This document shows positions 61,428 to 64,000 of a stretch of 64,000 nucleotides of DNA, piece by piece. The stretch's first letter is position 1, and every line of letters starts with the position of its first letter. The position numbers and the translations under genes are program-made. The stretch comes from an uncultured Anaerolineae bacterium (lineage in GTDB: Bacteria; Chloroflexota; Anaerolineae; Promineifilales; Promineifilaceae). The notes beneath the pieces are model-generated. The model was not told where the DNA came from. It was given only the letters and a program-made list of their open reading frames with translations, and did no database searches. Where the stretch lies: positions 16,663-80,662 of the forward strand of contig CALEAD010000006.1 in the NCBI GenBank assembly GCA_937943625.1. Reading direction: 5' to 3'.

Positions 61428-61663
61428 GCAGGCGGGACAAAACCCGTAAACCCTTTTGGTCTTTTTGAGCTTTCCGCTTCTGCAAGCAGCAAGGTGCGAC
61501 ACCTGACACATGCGTTTTGCCAGCCAACCGTGCGCAGGCGCGAGTGGGCCTGCCGCTCTCTTAGAGACTGGCCACACAAGGCAACCTGGGCCGAACGGCC
61601 GTCTTCTACTACGTGCCATACACCCCCACTTAGTAGCACAACTGGATTCGTATCAGTCACCAT
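61424..61663 (-). CDS. Small zinc-type protein, unknown
   Basis: A 79-residue protein on the opposite strand, whose end overlaps the response-regulator end by 4 bp. HVVEDGRSAQVALCGQSL near 17-34 with CVRC near 52-55 gives the H-x10-C ... CxxC set of a small metal-binding family seen in other bacteria. ATG at 61663, weak SD. It lies in the otherwise empty 378-bp gap between the response regulator and the next gene. Confidence 0.45.
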   Translation of the reverse strand: MVTDTNPVVLLSGGVWHVVEDGRSAQVALCGQSLRERQAHSRLRTVGWQNACVRCRTLLLAEAESSKRPKGFTGFVPPA

Positions 61664-61805
61664 CTCTCTAAAAAGTGAAGCGCGGTCTGCCCTCTGGGGT
61701 CTGAGGTCAAATCAATGCGCTAAACTGAGCATTGCTAACCAATCCGCGTGCTATAACACGCTTGCCTATTGTAGCAAAAAGGGAAAATGTGCGAAAATTT
61801 CCGCT

Positions 61806-62537
61806 GTGAGTGACGAGTTCTGGCAATTGCCCATAACGCTACATGCCGACCGCGAACATGGCAGGCTGCGGCTGCTGATCTTGCTGCTGCTGCTGCCGGC
61901 TGCATGGTTAGGGTATGGCGTCGTGCGTACGGCCGTTTCCCTTCTGGGTGACCTGGCTGGCTTTGATGGGCTGCTCGCCTGCGTGCTGGGGCCGGCGCTA
62001 GGGCTGGGCGGGCTGGCGCTGCTAGAGGCGCGCCTGGTGCAAAGCTGGCACAGTGGGCGCTACCTGCTGCTGCACCCGGACGGGTTGACGGCGCGCCTGG
62101 GGACAGCAGAAGAAGTGGAAATCAATTGGCAGGCGGGGGAAACGGCCGTTACCCACTGGTACTTTCGCCTGGAAGGGTATACGCTGGCAGGCAGCGAGCG
62201 CCGCGCCCCACATGGCTGGTACTGCCTGGCCGTGCAGGTGCAACAAGGCGAAACGCGCGTGGTAGCCTATACCTTCATGTCGCCACAGGAAACGGCCGTG
62301 CACACCAAACCATCCTCACCCTTCCGCAAACTCAACCCGGCTCCCCTGTATACGCGCAAATGGGGCGCGACACGTCCGCCACTGCCGCCAGAATTGCTAG
62401 AAGGAGAAAACGGCCGTTATTGGCAAGCCGAGCGCGAACGCTGGCGTAGCGGTTTGGAATTAACGCCAAAAGGCCTTAAACTTTACCTGGATTATCTCAC
62501 GCATTATCAACCACCGGCTGGTGAGGTGAAAGTGTGA
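61806..62537 (+). CDS. Two-helix membrane protein, unknown
   Basis: A 243-residue protein with a hydrophobic hairpin near residues 20-70 (LILLLLLPAAWLGYGVV and LACVLGPALGLGGLALLEA) followed by a soluble part with a PH-like or beta-rich look (LLLHPDGLTARLG) and a basic C-terminus. GTG at 61806 is taken as start because no ATG exists in frame before; no clear SD is seen. It has four ACGGCCGT copies. I recognise no family. Confidence 0.65.
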   Translation: MSDEFWQLPITLHADREHGRLRLLILLLLLPAAWLGYGVVRTAVSLLGDLAGFDGLLACVLGPALGLGGLALLEARLVQSWHSGRYLLLHPDGLTARLGTAEEVEINWQAGETAVTHWYFRLEGYTLAGSERRAPHGWYCLAVQVQQGETRVVAYTFMSPQETAVHTKPSSPFRKLNPAPLYTRKWGATRPPLPPELLEGENGRYWQAERERWRSGLELTPKGLKLYLDYLTHYQPPAGEVKV

Positions 62538-62584
62538 ACCGACGCCGCCTCCTCAGCCCACTTTCCAAAACGGAGGCATTGCCC

Positions 62585-63748
62585 ATGTTTGACTTTATCA
62601 CCGACGAACATCGTGAAATACAAAAACTCGCACGCGACTTTGCCCAAAAAAGCATCGCCCCGATTGCCGACCATTTTGATGAAACCGGCGACTTTCCCCT
62701 GGAAACCGTGCGCCAGATGGGCAGCATGGGCTTCATGGGCATCGAAGTCCCCGAAGAATATGGCGGCGCAGGCATGGACACCCTTGCCTACTCCCTGGCG
62801 CTGACGGAAATCTGCAAAGTAGACGCCAGTCACGGCACCATCATGTCCGTGAACAACTCCTTGTTTTGTCACGGCATCCTCAAGTTTGGCACCGAAGCCC
62901 AAAAGCAGAAATATGTAACGGCCGTTGCCAGTGGACAGGCCATTGGCGCCTACAGCCTGACAGAACCCATGAGCGGCAGCGACGCCGGCACCATGGCCAG
63001 CCGCGCCGTCCTGAATGATGCCGGCACACACTACGTCATCAACGGCACAAAATCCTGGGTGACCTCCGCCCCCTATGCCGACTACATCGTGCTCTTTACC
63101 ATGACCCAGCCAGAGAAAAAGCATCACGGCGTCACCGCTTTCATCATCGAAACGGACAAGCCCGGCTTTAAGCGCGGCAAAAAAGAGCCAAAGCTCGGCA
63201 TTCGCGCCAGCGCCACCAGCGAAATTTTCTTTGAAGATTACCTCTGCCCGGTAGAAAACCGTCTGGGCCAGGAAGGAGAAGGGTTCAAAATTGCCATGAC
63301 CGTGCTAGACGCAGGGCGCATAGGCATTGCCTCCCAAGCGCTGGGCATCGCCGAGGCGGCGCTGGAAGCCAGCGTACAATACGCGCGCGAGCGCGAAGCG
63401 TTCGGCCAAAAAATCGGCCAATTCCAGATGATTCAGCAAAAGCTAGCCGATATGAAATGCCGCGTAGACGCCAGCCGTTTGCTCATTTACCAGGCTTGCC
63501 TGGCAAAGAAAGAGGCCGCCAAAACGGGCGGGCGCTACTCTATGGAGGCAAGCATGGCCAAGCTGTTTGCCAGCGAAACGGCCAACTACTGCGCCAAAGA
63601 GGCGATCCAGATTCACGGGGGGATGGGCTACAGCAAGGAGATGCCGCTGGAACGCTACTACCGCGACGCCAAAATCACGGAAATTTACGAGGGAACGAGT
63701 GAAATTCAGCGCATGGTCATTGCCCGCAGTTTGACGGGGTTGCGCTAA
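62585..63748 (+). CDS. Acyl-CoA dehydrogenase (short/branched-chain type)
   Basis: A 387-residue FAD enzyme. The FAD/substrate loops AYSLTEPMSGSDAG and KSWVTSAPYADY, the arginine-rich ADIS helix pair and the catalytic Glu in ITEIYEGTSEIQRMVIAR (about 370) are intact, as in butyryl-CoA dehydrogenase. QIHGGMGYSKEMPLERYYRDA is present. Start at 62585 from GGAGG 8 bases away; a GTG at 62534 would overlap the previous stop. Confidence 0.96.
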   Translation: MFDFITDEHREIQKLARDFAQKSIAPIADHFDETGDFPLETVRQMGSMGFMGIEVPEEYGGAGMDTLAYSLALTEICKVDASHGTIMSVNNSLFCHGILKFGTEAQKQKYVTAVASGQAIGAYSLTEPMSGSDAGTMASRAVLNDAGTHYVINGTKSWVTSAPYADYIVLFTMTQPEKKHHGVTAFIIETDKPGFKRGKKEPKLGIRASATSEIFFEDYLCPVENRLGQEGEGFKIAMTVLDAGRIGIASQALGIAEAALEASVQYAREREAFGQKIGQFQMIQQKLADMKCRVDASRLLIYQACLAKKEAAKTGGRYSMEASMAKLFASETANYCAKEAIQIHGGMGYSKEMPLERYYRDAKITEIYEGTSEIQRMVIARSLTGLR

Positions 63749-63889
63749 AAGCGGCGGGAAACCAGAAACTGGAGAAGGGACTGGAGATGCGGGGAGGGGT
63801 TTGGCAAAGGGCAAGGGGCACTGCGCGCTCTTCGCCCTCGATGCCCGTCCCCTTCTCCCTACCTTAACGTAAGTTTTGCACAATCAGAA

Positions 63890-63909
63890 GCGATTTCATG
63901 AAAAATCGC
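63890..63909. repeat. GCGATTT...AAATCGC hairpin
   Basis: GCGATTT-CATGAA-AAATCGC, like the hairpin at 24121-24138 and the CGCGGTTT hairpin at 11953. It lies in the 236-bp space after the acyl-CoA dehydrogenase; no gene is seen there. Confidence 0.6.
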
Positions 63910-63984
63910 CAAAAATAAAAGTCGAACCTTTACAACCTGCTCAATAGTGGCAGGCTCATAGCGACATTTCACAACGAGGTCGCC

Positions 63985-64000
63985 ATGAGTCACATACAAA
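63985..64000 (+). CDS. Start of an unidentified gene (cut by the window)
   Basis: ATG at 63985 with GAGGTCGCC just upstream opens a frame (MSHIQ) that runs off the edge. Too short to identify. Confidence 0.35.

Larger units (their letters stand above)
844..62926. repeat. Dispersed ACGGCCGT / AACGGCCGTT palindrome (first and last full 10-mer copies given)
   Basis: The 8-mer ACGGCCGT occurs roughly 100 times by hand count, and about 35-37 of these are the full 10-bp palindrome AACGGCCGTT, for example at 844, 3125, 6792, 9324, 11461, 15103, 20912, 25931, 26181, 28972, 31275, 33548, 35100 and 62917. Most copies are inside coding regions, where the three frames read Asn-Gly-Arg, Thr-Ala-Val or Arg-Pro; this is why NGR and TAV recur in unrelated proteins of the window. 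A given 8-mer should appear only once or twice in 64 kb. The coordinates mark the outer 10-mer copies, not a continuous element. Confidence 0.9.

Overview
The window is about 57-60% GC by eye, densely coded, and carries no rRNA, tRNA, transposase, phage or CRISPR sequence that I could find. Gene content and style (ancestral-type two-gene SUF, RmlA of the long type, PSP1/RicT protein, fused giant O-antigen-ligase protein, many hairpin-rich intergenic repeats, no outer-membrane or LPS genes) fit a member of the Chloroflexota, probably an uncultured Anaerolineae/Ardenticatenia-type bacterium. That placement is inference, not proof. The most striking global signal is a palindrome, ACGGCCGT (often AACGGCCGTT), which recurs roughly a hundred times, mostly inside genes and on both sides of gene orientation.

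Layout. 1-29.0 kb is read leftwards. 0-11.8 kb is one tightly packed island (about 21 genes, many with ATGA or TAATG overlaps) for iron-sulfur assembly and thiol redox: two paralogous 8-Cys ferredoxins, a CDF metal exporter, a CxxC redox-disulfide protein, a His-rich NifX-like protein, a methyltransferase, two OsmC proteins, SufC and a short SufB/D (no cysteine desulfurase), an HdrA-like Cys protein, a CoA-binding protein, an Mrp-type ATPase lacking the CxxC, two YlbF/RicA-F-like proteins, a thioredoxin-VKOR fusion, CcdA, a membrane thioredoxin, a zinc ribbon protein and an ArsR repressor. 12.1-15.9 kb has an SDR enzyme, a TauE/SafE permease and an arsR - PIG-L deacetylase - ArsP-like permease operon with two matching inverted repeats upstream. 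16.2-18.5 kb has dtd, rmlA and a DUF302 gene. 18.6-26.7 kb is a peptide-type ABC transporter operon (GntR regulator, binding lipoprotein, two permeases, two ATPases, an aspartoacylase-like deacylase). Tex follows at 26.9-29.0 kb.

29.1-32.2 kb reads rightwards: RicT/PSP1, an HD-domain protein, MoeA. 32.3-51.1 kb reads leftwards again: an S1 protein with a near-perfect sigma-70 promoter, then a surface polysaccharide locus: WecA/TagO-like initiating transferase, a 1511-residue O-antigen-ligase + TPR + cyclophilin fusion, an embedded MntA-HepT toxin-antitoxin pair, five glycosyltransferases, asparagine synthase, two methyltransferases and a Wzx-type flippase, plus a helix-hairpin-helix membrane protein.

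51.3-64 kb reads rightwards: NUDIX, CBS protein, site-2 protease with CBS domains, a Ca/Na antiporter, a complete six-gene Mrp Na+/H+ antiporter operon with A and B fused, a single-domain response regulator, a small zinc-type protein on the opposite strand, a two-helix membrane protein and an acyl-CoA dehydrogenase. A new gene begins at the right edge.

The intergenic spaces are rich in repeats. One family (GTCGGCGGTCATTTACGAAGGAG-like) delivers the Shine-Dalgarno sequence of several unrelated genes and in one case forms the C-terminal tail of a glycosyltransferase.
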